Of a stretch of 64,000 bases of DNA, positions 1 to 8,421 are shown piece by piece. Both the position numbers and the translations under genes were made by a program. A model generated the notes under the pieces. The model worked only from the letters and a program-made list of their open reading frames with translations. It ran no database searches and was not told the DNA's origin. The stretch lies in contig CAVUUF010000004.1 of assembly GCA_963744575.1 (NCBI GenBank), forward strand, positions 1 through 64,000. The letters run 5' to 3'. Each line of letters begins with the position of its first letter. Within the stretch, counting starts at the first letter, position 1. The DNA is from Palsa-504 sp963744575 (GTDB taxonomy: Bacteria > Actinomycetota > Actinomycetes > Streptosporangiales > Streptosporangiaceae).

Positions 1-1
1 T

Positions 2-124
2 GAAATAGCCGGCCGGCGACGCTTCTACCGCGGCGCTGTCTACTGGCAGTCCCCGGAGGGCGCTCATCGGTGTCCGGCCACGCCCCACATAGGTGTTGAG
101 TGTGGTAGGTGTGGAGTGGTCTAG
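2..124 (+). pseudogene. possible LGFP-repeat protein, C-terminal remnant at left edge
   Basis: A frame open from the left edge to a TAG at 122-124 encodes about 40 residues that include RRFYRGAVYWQSPEGAH. This resembles one LGFP repeat (typical core RYxxFxGGSIYW...TGAH), a motif of secreted actinobacterial cell-wall proteins. The stretch after the match is Cys/Gly-rich and unlike a normal LGFP end. It may be the tail of a gene that begins outside the window or a decayed fragment. The similarity is by eye over one repeat only. Confidence 0.3.
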
Positions 125-278
125 GGCGTGGCGGCATGTCCCAGCAGCCGCTCCTGTGCCGGCGCCAGCCCCAGCGGGCCTGACGGCGAGGGCCCTGCGG
201 GCCACATACGAGCCAGATGCCGGGCTGGTTATGATCTTGCAATCGCTTCGGGCCGGCAGAAGGGTGCTTGCGATCACG

Positions 279-893
279 GTGATTCGCGCGGTGGTGTTCG
301 ACATCGGCGGCGTGCTGGAGATCACGCCGGACCTCGGCGTCCAGCGGGCACGGGAGGCCCGGCTCGGGCTACCCGCCGGAGAGATGCGCAAACGGATGGG
401 CGGCATCTGGGCGAGCGGCAGCATCGGCGCTATCACCCGCGCGGACGTGCACCAGGCCATCAGGGACCGGCTCGGGCTGGACGGACAGCACCTGGCGGCG
501 TTCATGGCCGACATCTGGCGTCAGTACCTGGGTACCGCCAATACGGAGCTGATCGAGTACGCGCGCCAGCTCCGGCCGCGCTATCGCACCGGGATCGTGA
601 GCAACAGCTTCGTCGGCGCCCGCGAGCGGGAGCATTCAGCGTACGGGTTCGAGGACCTCGTCGATGAGATCGTCTATTCACATGAGGCCGGGATGACCAA
701 GCCCGACCCGCGGATCTACGCCCTGGCCTGCGAACGGCTGGACGCCCGTCCCGGTAAGATGATCTTCCTCGACGACTGGGACCAGGCCGTGGCCGGAGCG
801 CGCGAAGCAGGCATGCACGCGATCCAGTACCGGGACAACGCGCAGGCCAGCACGGAAATCGAGCGTCTGCTTGACAGCCAGCCGACGCGTTAA
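279..893 (+). CDS. HAD superfamily hydrolase (phosphatase-like)
   Basis: About 204 residues. HAD motif I is near the start (VVFDIGGVLE, with the nucleophile Asp but without the second Asp of DxD, as in the DIGGVL subgroup). Motif II is SNSF, the motif III Lys lies in MTKPDPRIY, and motif IV is IFLDD. The family hydrolyses small phosphate esters or haloacids; the substrate cannot be told. The GTG at 279 places motif I at residue 5. In-frame GTG 264 and ATG 231 are alternatives, and a weak purine-rich stretch (258-264) lies upstream. It stands alone and converges on the M48 protease gene. Confidence 0.8.
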   Translation: MIRAVVFDIGGVLEITPDLGVQRAREARLGLPAGEMRKRMGGIWASGSIGAITRADVHQAIRDRLGLDGQHLAAFMADIWRQYLGTANTELIEYARQLRPRYRTGIVSNSFVGAREREHSAYGFEDLVDEIVYSHEAGMTKPDPRIYALACERLDARPGKMIFLDDWDQAVAGAREAGMHAIQYRDNAQASTEIERLLDSQPTR

Positions 894-980
894 GGCTCGG
901 CGAGCCGCACCGGGCTCAGGACGAAGCGCCAGCTGCGCATGGCCAGCGGTTGCAGTTCGCAAACTGCCGCTGACCGCGGG

Positions 981-1883
981 TCAGCGGCGGTAGCCGGCCA
1001 GGGCTTCGAGGCGGCGGATCCGCTCACCCGCGGGCGGGTGGGTGCGGAACAGCCGGGCGATGCCTTCCGGGCGGAACGGGCTGGCGATCATCAGGTGGTC
1101 GACCGAGGCGCGCCTGCCGTCGGGCGCCAGCGCCAGCTCGGCCGTCCCGGCGTCGACCTTGCGCAGGGCGCTCGCCAGGGCCAGCGGGTCACCGGAAATC
1201 AGCGCGCCCTCCGTGTCGGCCCGGTATTCGCGCTCCCGGCTGACCGCCAGCCGGACGACGGCGGCGGCGGCCGGCCCGAGCAGTACCATCAGCACGTTCT
1301 CGCCCGGGCTCAGGCCCGAGCGGGGTGGGTCGGAACGGGCCGGCCCGGGCCGGGCCAGCCTGACCAGCCCGACCGGGAACGTGATGACCGTCGCCAGGCC
1401 GGCGGACACCGACGAGGCCAGGACGTCCCGGCTGGACACGTGCGCGAGCTCGTGCCCGAGCACGCCGCGCAGTTCGGCCTCGTCCAGCGCCTGGAGCAGG
1501 CCCTCGGTGCAGCAGATCGCGGCGGAGCGCGGGCCACGGCCGGCCGTGAACGAGTTCGGCTGCCCGGCCGGCGACAGGTACAGGCGCGGCACCGGGAGCC
1601 TGGCGGCCTTGCTGAGCTCCCGCACCAGGCGGTAGAGCTCCGGCTGCTCCACCTCGCTGACCGGCCGGGCCGCCATCGCCGACATCCCCAGCCGGGTGCA
1701 GCCGGCGAAGACCGCCGCCACCAGCACCACCGCGATCACGATCCCGGCGACCGCGCCGCCCGCGCCGGCCGCCGCGACCCCGAGCAGGGCGCAGCCGGCG
1801 ATCAGCAGGATCACCGACGCCGCCAGGCCGGCGACCGCGCCGGCCAGTCCGGCTGCCCGCAGCGCGTAACCGCGCACAGCCAT
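981..1883 (-). CDS. M48 family zinc metalloprotease, HtpX-like
   Basis: About 300 residues. Two hydrophobic segments near the N-terminus anchor the protein in the membrane. The zinc motif HELAH follows (in VLGHELAHVSSRDVL), and the third ligand Glu sits in EREYRADTEGA. Length and order fit HtpX-type proteases, which degrade damaged membrane proteins. The ATG at 1883 has GGGAGG only three bases upstream; a GTG at 1901 would add six residues. It is divergent from korAB, with about 320 bases between the starts. The substrate is unknown. Confidence 0.85.
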   Translation of the reverse strand: MAVRGYALRAAGLAGAVAGLAASVILLIAGCALLGVAAAGAGGAVAGIVIAVVLVAAVFAGCTRLGMSAMAARPVSEVEQPELYRLVRELSKAARLPVPRLYLSPAGQPNSFTAGRGPRSAAICCTEGLLQALDEAELRGVLGHELAHVSSRDVLASSVSAGLATVITFPVGLVRLARPGPARSDPPRSGLSPGENVLMVLLGPAAAAVVRLAVSREREYRADTEGALISGDPLALASALRKVDAGTAELALAPDGRRASVDHLMIASPFRPEGIARLFRTHPPAGERIRRLEALAGYRR

Positions 1884-1901
1884 CCACCTCCCAGCGGCCA
1901 C

Positions 1902-2204
1902 GCCCGGATCCCGGCAGTGGCAGGGCGAACACCGCCGCCGGCGCGGACGGGCGTCCCCGCCGGATATCAGAGGTCACGGTGCCCGCGAGCACACGCCGAC
2001 GCCTGGCGGCAATATTCTTACCGGGTCTGTCACAAACTACATCGGTGACGCACAAGTCATGCCGGCCGGGAATATCACGGAAAGCAACAACGTTTCAGCG
2101 CCTGTTTCAGCGTAATATTTGTACCGTCCTAACTCATGCCCCCGGCCGTGGGGTGGGGCCACGGCGAGCGCCCGGCCGCGGCGTGCGGAGGAGGTCTTCC
2201 AACT
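1902..2204 (+). promoter_or_regulatory. intergenic region with probable korAB promoter
   Basis: About 300 bases between two divergent genes, visibly poorer in GC than its surroundings. A nine-base direct repeat, GTTTCAGCG, occurs at 2092-2100 and 2104-2112. It is followed at once by TAATAT (2113-2118), a plausible -10 element for korA. GAGGAGG at 2188-2194 is the korA ribosome-binding site. No good -35 was found. The repeat could be an activator site. Confidence 0.35.
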
Positions 2205-4058
2205 GTGACCAAGCAGGTCCAGCAGCTCGATCACGTCATCATCAGGTTCGCCGGCGACTCTGGGGATGGCATGCAGCTCGCCGGGGACAGGTTCACCCAG
2301 GAGACCGCGGTCTTCGGCAACGACCTGTCCACCCTGCCGAACTTCCCGGCCGAGATCCGCGCCCCGGCGGGCACGCTCCCCGGCGTGTCGAGTTTCCAGC
2401 TGCATTTTGCCGACCACGACATCCTCACCCCGGGCGACGCGCCCGACGTGCTGATCGCGATGAACCCGGCGGCGCTGAAGGCCAATATCAAGGACCTGCC
2501 GCGGGGCGGCGACCTGATCGTCAACACCGACGAGTTCACCAAGCGGAACCTGACCAAGGTCGGCTACGCGGGCAGTCCGCTCGAGGACGACTCCCTCGAG
2601 CAGTACCGCGTGCACGCGGTGCCCATCACCTCGATGACGGTCAAGGCCCTGGAAGACTTCGACATCACCCGCAAGGACGCCGAGCGGGCCAAGAACATGT
2701 TCGCGCTCGGCATGCTGTCCTGGCTGTACGACCGGCCCGCCGAGGGCACCCTGTCCTTCCTCAAGGCCAAGTTCGCGTCCAAGCCCGAGATCATGGCGGC
2801 GAACGTGGCCGCGTTCGGTGCCGGCTGGAACTTCGGGGAGACCACCGAGGCCTTCTCGGTCAGGTACGAGGTCAAGCAGGCCCCGCTCAAGCCCGGCACG
2901 TACCGGAACATCAGCGGGAACACCGCCCTGGCCTACGGGCTGGTCGCCGCGTCCCAGCTGGCCGGGCTGCCGCTGTTCCTCGGGTCCTACCCGATCACGC
3001 CGGCCTCGGACATCCTGCACGAGCTGGCCAAGCACAAGCGGTTCGGGGTCCGCACGTTCCAGGCGGAAGACGAGATCGCGGCGGTCGGCGCGGCGCTCGG
3101 CGCCTCGTTCGGCGGCTCGCTGGCCGTGACCAGCACCTCGGGGCCTGGCATGCTGCTGAAGGCCGAAACCGTCGGCCTGGCCGTGTCGGTCGAGCTGCCG
3201 CTGATCGTCTGCGACATCCAGCGGGCCGGCCCGTCCACCGGCATGCCGACCAAGACCGAGCAGGCCGACCTGCTGCAGGCGATGTTCGGCCGCAACGGGG
3301 AGTCACCCGTCCCGGTGATCGCCGCCGCCAGCCCGGCGGACTGCTTCACCGCGGCGATCGAGGCGGCCAGGATCGCGGTCAAGTACCGGACCCCGGTGAT
3401 CCTGCTCTCCGACGGGTACCTGGCCAACGGCTCGGAGCCGTGGCGCATCCCGGACACCGCGAGCCTGCCCGACCTGAGCGCGGAGTTCGCCTTCGCCGAG
3501 CCCGGCGACGGGACCGGCGGGTTCGAACCCTTCAGGCGGGACCCGGCGACCCTGGCCCGGCCGTGGGCGGTGCCGGGCACCCCCGGCCTGGAGCACCGGA
3601 TCGGCGGCATCGAGAAGGCCGACGTCACCGGCGACATCTCCTATGACCCGGACAACCACGACCGGATGGTCCGGCTGCGCCAGGCGAAGGTCGACGGGAT
3701 CGCGGCCGACGTGCCGCCGGTCGAGGTCGACGACCCGGACGGCACCGCCCGGGTGCTGGTGCTCGGCTGGGGCTCCACCTTCGGCTCCATCGGCGCCGCG
3801 GCCCGCCGGGTACGCAACGCGGGCCACAGCGTGGCCCAGGCGCACCTGCGGCACCTCAACCCGTTCCCGTCCAACCTGGGCGACGTGCTCCGCCGCTACG
3901 ACCAGGTCCTGGTGCCCGAGATCAACCTGGGCCAGCTCGCGCTGGTGCTGCGCGGCCGGTTCCTGGTCGACGTGATCTCCTACAACCAGGTCCGCGGCCT
4001 GCCCTTCCGGGCGGGTGAGCTGGCCGGCGTGATAGAGGATGTGATCGGGCATGCCTGA
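2205..4058 (+). CDS. korA: 2-oxoglutarate:ferredoxin oxidoreductase, alpha subunit
   Basis: 617 residues. KorA and KorB catalyse CoA-dependent oxidative decarboxylation of 2-oxoglutarate with ferredoxin as acceptor. The gamma domain is fused to the N-terminus (FAGDSGDGMQ, residues 15-23), followed by the pyrimidine-binding alpha domain (YPITPASDILHELA; TSTSGPG) and a transketolase C-terminal-like domain. This is the fused actinobacterial layout, as in Rv2455c. The GTG at 2205 is chosen because GAGGAGG lies 10 bases upstream; an upstream ATG at 2136 would add a tail unlike the family. The stop overlaps the korB start by eight bases, so the pair is translationally coupled. Confidence 0.95.
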   Translation: MTKQVQQLDHVIIRFAGDSGDGMQLAGDRFTQETAVFGNDLSTLPNFPAEIRAPAGTLPGVSSFQLHFADHDILTPGDAPDVLIAMNPAALKANIKDLPRGGDLIVNTDEFTKRNLTKVGYAGSPLEDDSLEQYRVHAVPITSMTVKALEDFDITRKDAERAKNMFALGMLSWLYDRPAEGTLSFLKAKFASKPEIMAANVAAFGAGWNFGETTEAFSVRYEVKQAPLKPGTYRNISGNTALAYGLVAASQLAGLPLFLGSYPITPASDILHELAKHKRFGVRTFQAEDEIAAVGAALGASFGGSLAVTSTSGPGMLLKAETVGLAVSVELPLIVCDIQRAGPSTGMPTKTEQADLLQAMFGRNGESPVPVIAAASPADCFTAAIEAARIAVKYRTPVILLSDGYLANGSEPWRIPDTASLPDLSAEFAFAEPGDGTGGFEPFRRDPATLARPWAVPGTPGLEHRIGGIEKADVTGDISYDPDNHDRMVRLRQAKVDGIAADVPPVEVDDPDGTARVLVLGWGSTFGSIGAAARRVRNAGHSVAQAHLRHLNPFPSNLGDVLRRYDQVLVPEINLGQLALVLRGRFLVDVISYNQVRGLPFRAGELAGVIEDVIGHA

Positions 4059-5139
4059 GACGAACGGTCACGGCGCAGCCAGCGCCGAAGACGACGGGCG
4101 CAGGCTCGCGTCGCTGACCCTGGTGCCACGGGCCGCCACCCGCTCGGCGGCCAAAGATTTCAAATCCGACCAGGAGGTGCGGTGGTGCCCCGGTTGCGGG
4201 GACTACGCCATCCTGGCCGCCTTCCAGTCGTTCCTGCCCGAGCTCGAGGTGCCGCCGGAGAACATCGTGGTCATCTCGGGGATCGGCTGCTCCTCGCGGC
4301 TGCCCTACTACGTGAACAGCTACGGGATGCACTCCATCCACGGCCGCGCGCCCGCGATCGCCACCGGCCTGGCTTCGTCCCGGCCCGATCTGTCGGTCTG
4401 GGTCATCACCGGTGACGGCGACGCGCTGTCCATCGGCGGCAACCACCTGATCCATGCGCTGCGGCGCAACGTCAACATCAAGATCCTGCTGTTCAACAAC
4501 AGGATCTACGGGCTGACCAAGGGCCAGTACTCGCCCACCTCCGAGCGGGGGAAGGTCACCAAGTCCACGCCGTTCGGCTCGCTCGATCACCCGTTCAACC
4601 CGGTGTCGCTGGCCCTCGGCGCGGACGCGAGCTTCGCGGCCCGGACCATTGACTCTGACCGCAGGCACCTGACCTCGGTGCTGCGCGCCGCCGCCGACCA
4701 CTCCGGTGCCGCGTTCATCGAGATCTACCAGAACTGCCCCATCTTCAACGACGACGCGTTCGCCCCGGTCAAGGAGGCCAGCGCGGCCGGCCAGCGGCTG
4801 ATCAAGCTCGAGCACGGCGAGCCGGTCCGGTTCGCGGGCGGCGCCCGCGGGCTGCGGTTCGGCCCGCACGGCGAGATCGAGGCGGTCGAGGTGACCGCGG
4901 CCGACCCGGACACGCTGATCACGCACGACGCGCACCGTGCCGACCCGTCCTACGCCTTCGCGCTGTCCCGGATGGACACCGCCGACTTCCGGCACACCCC
5001 GGTGGGCGTCTTCCGTCAGGTGCAGCAGCCGAGTTACGACCAGCTGATGGCGGAGCAGATCGAGGCCGCCCGGAGCCGGAGCGGCCCCGGTGACCTCGCC
5101 GCCCTGCTGGCCGGCAACGACACCTGGGAAGTCAGCTAG
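4051..5139 (+). CDS. korB: 2-oxoglutarate:ferredoxin oxidoreductase, beta subunit
   Basis: 362 residues. The thiamine diphosphate/Mg site is GDGD (121-124) with the NN pair at 149-150. Cys46 and Cys49 (WCPGCGDY), Cys80 (GIGCSS) and a later Cys in YQNCPIF fit the single [4Fe-4S] cluster of this subunit. There is a roughly 40-residue N-terminal extension, and the length suits actinobacterial KorB. It partners with the upstream overlapping korA. The 3' end overlaps the convergent tetR gene by eight bases (interleaved stops at an AGCTAGCGCT sequence). Confidence 0.95.
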   Translation: MPETNGHGAASAEDDGRRLASLTLVPRAATRSAAKDFKSDQEVRWCPGCGDYAILAAFQSFLPELEVPPENIVVISGIGCSSRLPYYVNSYGMHSIHGRAPAIATGLASSRPDLSVWVITGDGDALSIGGNHLIHALRRNVNIKILLFNNRIYGLTKGQYSPTSERGKVTKSTPFGSLDHPFNPVSLALGADASFAARTIDSDRRHLTSVLRAAADHSGAAFIEIYQNCPIFNDDAFAPVKEASAAGQRLIKLEHGEPVRFAGGARGLRFGPHGEIEAVEVTAADPDTLITHDAHRADPSYAFALSRMDTADFRHTPVGVFRQVQQPSYDQLMAEQIEAARSRSGPGDLAALLAGNDTWEVS

Positions 5140-5737
5140 CGCTCAGTCGCTGTCGGACGATCTCCCGGGCGAGGTCGAGCACGGCGGGGTCCTCGTGCAG
5201 CAGGTAGTTGGTGTCGGTGGCGAGCATGATGCCGTTCAGCTCGAAGGCCAGCCGGTCCGGGTCCTCGCCCGCCGGGAGCTCGCTCCCGGCCACGGCGGTG
5301 GCCGCGAAGCCGCGGATCAGCTCGCCGAACTGAGCCTGGAACCCGGCGATCAGGTCCCCGACCGGGCCCGGACAGGTGCCCATCTCCAGGGCCGCGCTGG
5401 CCATGAAGCAGCCGCCGGGGAAGGTGTGCCGTTCCAGGTGCGCGAAGAACGCCTCGCACACCGCGGCCAGCTGGCCCAGGCCGGGCGGCGCCGCCAGGGC
5501 CGGCCGCACGACCTCCGCGTCGAAGACCCGCGCGGCCTCGGCCACGGTCGCCAGCTGGAGCTCCTGCTTGGAGCCGAAGTACGCGTGCAGGCCGCTCTTG
5601 CTCATGCCGACGGCCGCGGCCAGGTTGCCGATGGTCAGGCGGTCGAGGCCGTCCGCGATGGCCAGCGACGCGGCGGCGCGCAAGATCACCTCACGGGTCC
5701 GCTCGCCTCCGCCGGGCGGCCGGCGGCCGGCCTCCAC
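5132..5737 (-). CDS. TetR family transcriptional regulator
   Basis: 201 residues. The N-terminal helix-turn-helix spans roughly residues 18-60 (LTIGNLAAAVGMSKSGLHAYFGSKQEL), followed by a TetR C-terminal ligand domain with HTFPGGCFMASAALE. It starts at GTG 5737, 20 bases after the polyprenyl synthase stop, so it may be the last gene of the menaquinone/nuo run. Its operator and ligand are unknown; it could equally serve the facing korAB. GTG 5737 is preferred because it is the first start codon in this frame after the neighbour's stop. Confidence 0.85.
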   Translation of the reverse strand: MEAGRRPPGGGERTREVILRAAASLAIADGLDRLTIGNLAAAVGMSKSGLHAYFGSKQELQLATVAEAARVFDAEVVRPALAAPPGLGQLAAVCEAFFAHLERHTFPGGCFMASAALEMGTCPGPVGDLIAGFQAQFGELIRGFAATAVAGSELPAGEDPDRLAFELNGIMLATDTNYLLHEDPAVLDLAREIVRQRLSAS

Positions 5738-5757
5738 GCTGATCGGGGCACACCGGC

Positions 5758-6756
5758 TCAGCCGGTCCGCTTCTCCACGAAATCGCACAGGGCCAGGAGG
5801 GCATCCCGGGCCGGCCCGGAGGGCAGCGCCCTGATCGAGACCCGGGCCTCGTGCACCCAGTGCAGCACGTCCGCGCGGGACTCCTTCATCGCGTGGTGAC
5901 CGCGCAGCAGGGTGAGCGCCTCGGCCAGCAGGGCCTCGTCGGTCAGGTCCGCCTCGTCGAGCAGCCAGCGCAGCCGCGCGTCGGCGGGCGATTCCACCGG
6001 CGAGCGCAGCGCGTAGAGCACCGGCAGCGTCCGGACGCCCTGGCGCAGGTCCGTTCCGGGGGTCTTGCCTGACTGGGCGGAGTCGCTGGCGATGTCGATC
6101 ACGTCGTCGGACAGCTGCCAGGCCACGCCGACCTGCTCGCAGGCCGCGGCGATCCGCCGGGCGACCTGGGTCGGCGCGCCGGAGAACAGGGCGCCGAACC
6201 GGCCGGACGTGGCGATCAGCGAGCCGGTCTTCTCGGTGACCACGTGCAGGTAGAAGTCGAGCGGGTCCTGGCCGGGGCGTGCCCCGACCGTCTCGGCCAT
6301 CTGGCCGGTGACCAGGCGGCTGAACGTCTCGGCCTGGATCCGGACCGCCTCCGGGCCGAGATCGGCGAGGATCTGCGAGGCCTGGGCGAACAGGAAGTCC
6401 CCGGTGAGGATGGCCACCGAGTTGTTCCACCGGGAGTTCACCGACGGGTGGCCGCGGCGCACCAGGGCCTCGTCCATGACGTCGTCGTGGAACAGCGTGG
6501 CCAGGTGGGTCAGCTCGATCGCCACCGCCGCCTGGATGACCCGCGGGTCGTTCGGGTCGCCGAACTGCGCGGCCAGCAGCACGAGCATGGCCCGGAACCG
6601 CTTGCCGCCGGCCGCGATGAGGTGCCTGGAGGCCTCGGTCAGCAGTTCGTCGTCTGGGTGCGCCGTCCCGGCCAGCACCTCCTCGACCCTGGCCAGGCCG
6701 TCGAGCAGCTCCGCCTCGAGGGCGGAGTCCGGGAAATCAACGGGAACTGCGATCAC
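5758..6756 (-). CDS. long-chain polyprenyl diphosphate synthase (menaquinone side chain)
   Basis: 332 residues. The first Asp-rich motif is DDVMD (91-95) and the second is DDVID (217-221), the Mg-binding sites of trans-isoprenyl diphosphate synthases. The LTHLATLFHDD context matches hepta-/octa-/nonaprenyl synthases rather than FPP synthase. It most likely makes the menaquinone tail, since menG, menJ and nuo lie upstream on the same strand. Product length cannot be read reliably. GTG start with GGAG five bases upstream. About 90 bases separate it from nuoN. Confidence 0.9.
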   Translation of the reverse strand: MIAVPVDFPDSALEAELLDGLARVEEVLAGTAHPDDELLTEASRHLIAAGGKRFRAMLVLLAAQFGDPNDPRVIQAAVAIELTHLATLFHDDVMDEALVRRGHPSVNSRWNNSVAILTGDFLFAQASQILADLGPEAVRIQAETFSRLVTGQMAETVGARPGQDPLDFYLHVVTEKTGSLIATSGRFGALFSGAPTQVARRIAAACEQVGVAWQLSDDVIDIASDSAQSGKTPGTDLRQGVRTLPVLYALRSPVESPADARLRWLLDEADLTDEALLAEALTLLRGHHAMKESRADVLHWVHEARVSIRALPSGPARDALLALCDFVEKRTG

Positions 6757-6846
6757 ATGCTCTCCACGTCATCGGCACGCGCGAACGCCTCGAACTCCCG
6801 AGTATGCCCGTTATGCCCAGCGGCGGCCAGACCAGGGTCAACCAGG

Positions 6847-8421
6847 TCAGCCGACGAACAGCTGGTTCGCCGCATGATTGGCCAGGCTCAGGACCGGTTC
6901 CGGCACGATGCCGAGCACGATGGTCGCCACCACGCCGACGCCCACCGCGGTGCCGGTGAACATGCTCGGCACCACCACTTCGGGCCCGTCGGGGACCGGG
7001 TCGCTGAAGAACATCAGCACGATCACGCGGACGTAGAAGAACGCCGCGATCGCGCTGGCCAGCACGCCGACGATCACCAGCGCCGTCTCGCCGGAGGCGA
7101 TCGCGGCCGAGAAGACGGCGAACTTCCCGGTGAAGCCGCTGGTCAGCGGGATACCCGCGAAAGCCAGCAGGAACAGCGCGAAGATACCCGCCACCAGCGG
7201 CGACCGGCGGCCCAGGCCGGCCCACCGGGACAGGTGCCCGGCCTCGCCGCCCGGGTCCCGCACCAGCGTGATCACCGCGAACGCCCCCACCGTGGTGAAC
7301 CCGTAGGCAACCAGGTAGAACAGGCTGCCCGACAGCCCGGCGGCGCTGACCGCGATGACCCCGGTCAGCACGAACCCGGCGTGCGCGATCGAGGAGTAGG
7401 CGAGCAGCCGCTTGACGTCCGTCTGGGTGATGGCGATGATGGCGCCCACCAGCATGGTGAGGACGGCGACCACCCAGAGCGCGGGCCGCCAGTCCCAGCT
7501 CAGGTTGCCGAACGCCACGTAGAAGACGCGCAGCAGCGCGCCGAAGGCCGACACCACCACGCAGGACGCCATCAGCGCGGTGACCGGGGTCGGCGCGCCC
7601 TGGTACACGTCGGGCTTCCAGCCGTGGAACGGCACCGCGCCGATCTTGAACAGCAGCCCGATCCCGGTCAGGGCGATCCCGGCGAACAGCAGCGTGGCGC
7701 TGGACGTGTCGCTGGCCGCCGCGGCCGCGATGGCCGACAGCCGCACCGAGCCGGAGAAGCCGTAGAGCATCGCGATGCCGAACAGGAAGAAGGCCGAGGA
7801 GAACGCGCCGAGCAGGAAGTACTTCATGGCCGCCTCGTGCGAGAGCAGCCGGCGCCGCCGGGCCAGCCCGCACAGCAGGTACAGCGGCAGCGAGAGCACC
7901 TCGAGCGCGACGAACATGGTCAGCAGGTCGTTCGCGGCCGGGAAGAGCAGCATCCCGCCCACCGCGAACAGCGTCAGCGGGAAGATCTCGGTGTGCGTGA
8001 TCCCGCCGGCCAGGGCCTCGCGCTCCTCCTGGCTGCCCGGCGTAGCGGCGGCCTGCGCGGCGAACGGGCTGTTGCTGGTGTCCCCGATGAGCAGCACGCT
8101 CACGAAGGCGAGCACCAGGATGGTGCCCTGGATGAACAGGGTGGGCCGGTCCACCGCGACCGCGCCCATGACGGCGACGTGGCCGGGACTGCCGCCCGCG
8201 TACAGGCTGTGCGTCGCGGCCACCACGATGGTGAGAATGAACGCGGCGGCCAGCGAGCCCAGCGCAAGCACCAGGTGCGTGGTGCGGCGCACCGGGCGCG
8301 GCGCGAACGCCTCGACCAGGACGCCGGCCAGCGCCGCGCAGAAGACGATCAGCATCGGCGCGAGCTGCCCGTACTCGATGCTCGGCGCGGGGATGGTCGA
8401 GTCAGCCAGCAACCCGGTCAC
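6847..8421 (-). CDS. nuoN: NADH-quinone oxidoreductase subunit N
   Basis: 524 residues, a multi-pass antiporter-like proton-pumping subunit of complex I. Conserved pieces include the SLPLYLLCGLARR helix, KYFLLGAFSSAFFLFG, KIGAVPFHGWKPDVYQGAPTP (residue run split by the family's key Lys and Trp) and LLAYSSIAHAGF. Starts at GTG 8421, inside a GTGA overlap with the nuoM stop. Last nuo gene of the operon. Confidence 0.95.
   Translation of the reverse strand: MTGLLADSTIPAPSIEYGQLAPMLIVFCAALAGVLVEAFAPRPVRRTTHLVLALGSLAAAFILTIVVAATHSLYAGGSPGHVAVMGAVAVDRPTLFIQGTILVLAFVSVLLIGDTSNSPFAAQAAATPGSQEEREALAGGITHTEIFPLTLFAVGGMLLFPAANDLLTMFVALEVLSLPLYLLCGLARRRRLLSHEAAMKYFLLGAFSSAFFLFGIAMLYGFSGSVRLSAIAAAAASDTSSATLLFAGIALTGIGLLFKIGAVPFHGWKPDVYQGAPTPVTALMASCVVVSAFGALLRVFYVAFGNLSWDWRPALWVVAVLTMLVGAIIAITQTDVKRLLAYSSIAHAGFVLTGVIAVSAAGLSGSLFYLVAYGFTTVGAFAVITLVRDPGGEAGHLSRWAGLGRRSPLVAGIFALFLLAFAGIPLTSGFTGKFAVFSAAIASGETALVIVGVLASAIAAFFYVRVIVLMFFSDPVPDGPEVVVPSMFTGTAVGVGVVATIVLGIVPEPVLSLANHAANQLFVG

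Noticed and set aside
93..278. Longer HAD protein from ATG 93
   Set aside because: The added residues are Pro/Ala-rich and unrelated to the HAD fold, and family members begin a few residues before the DIGG motif.
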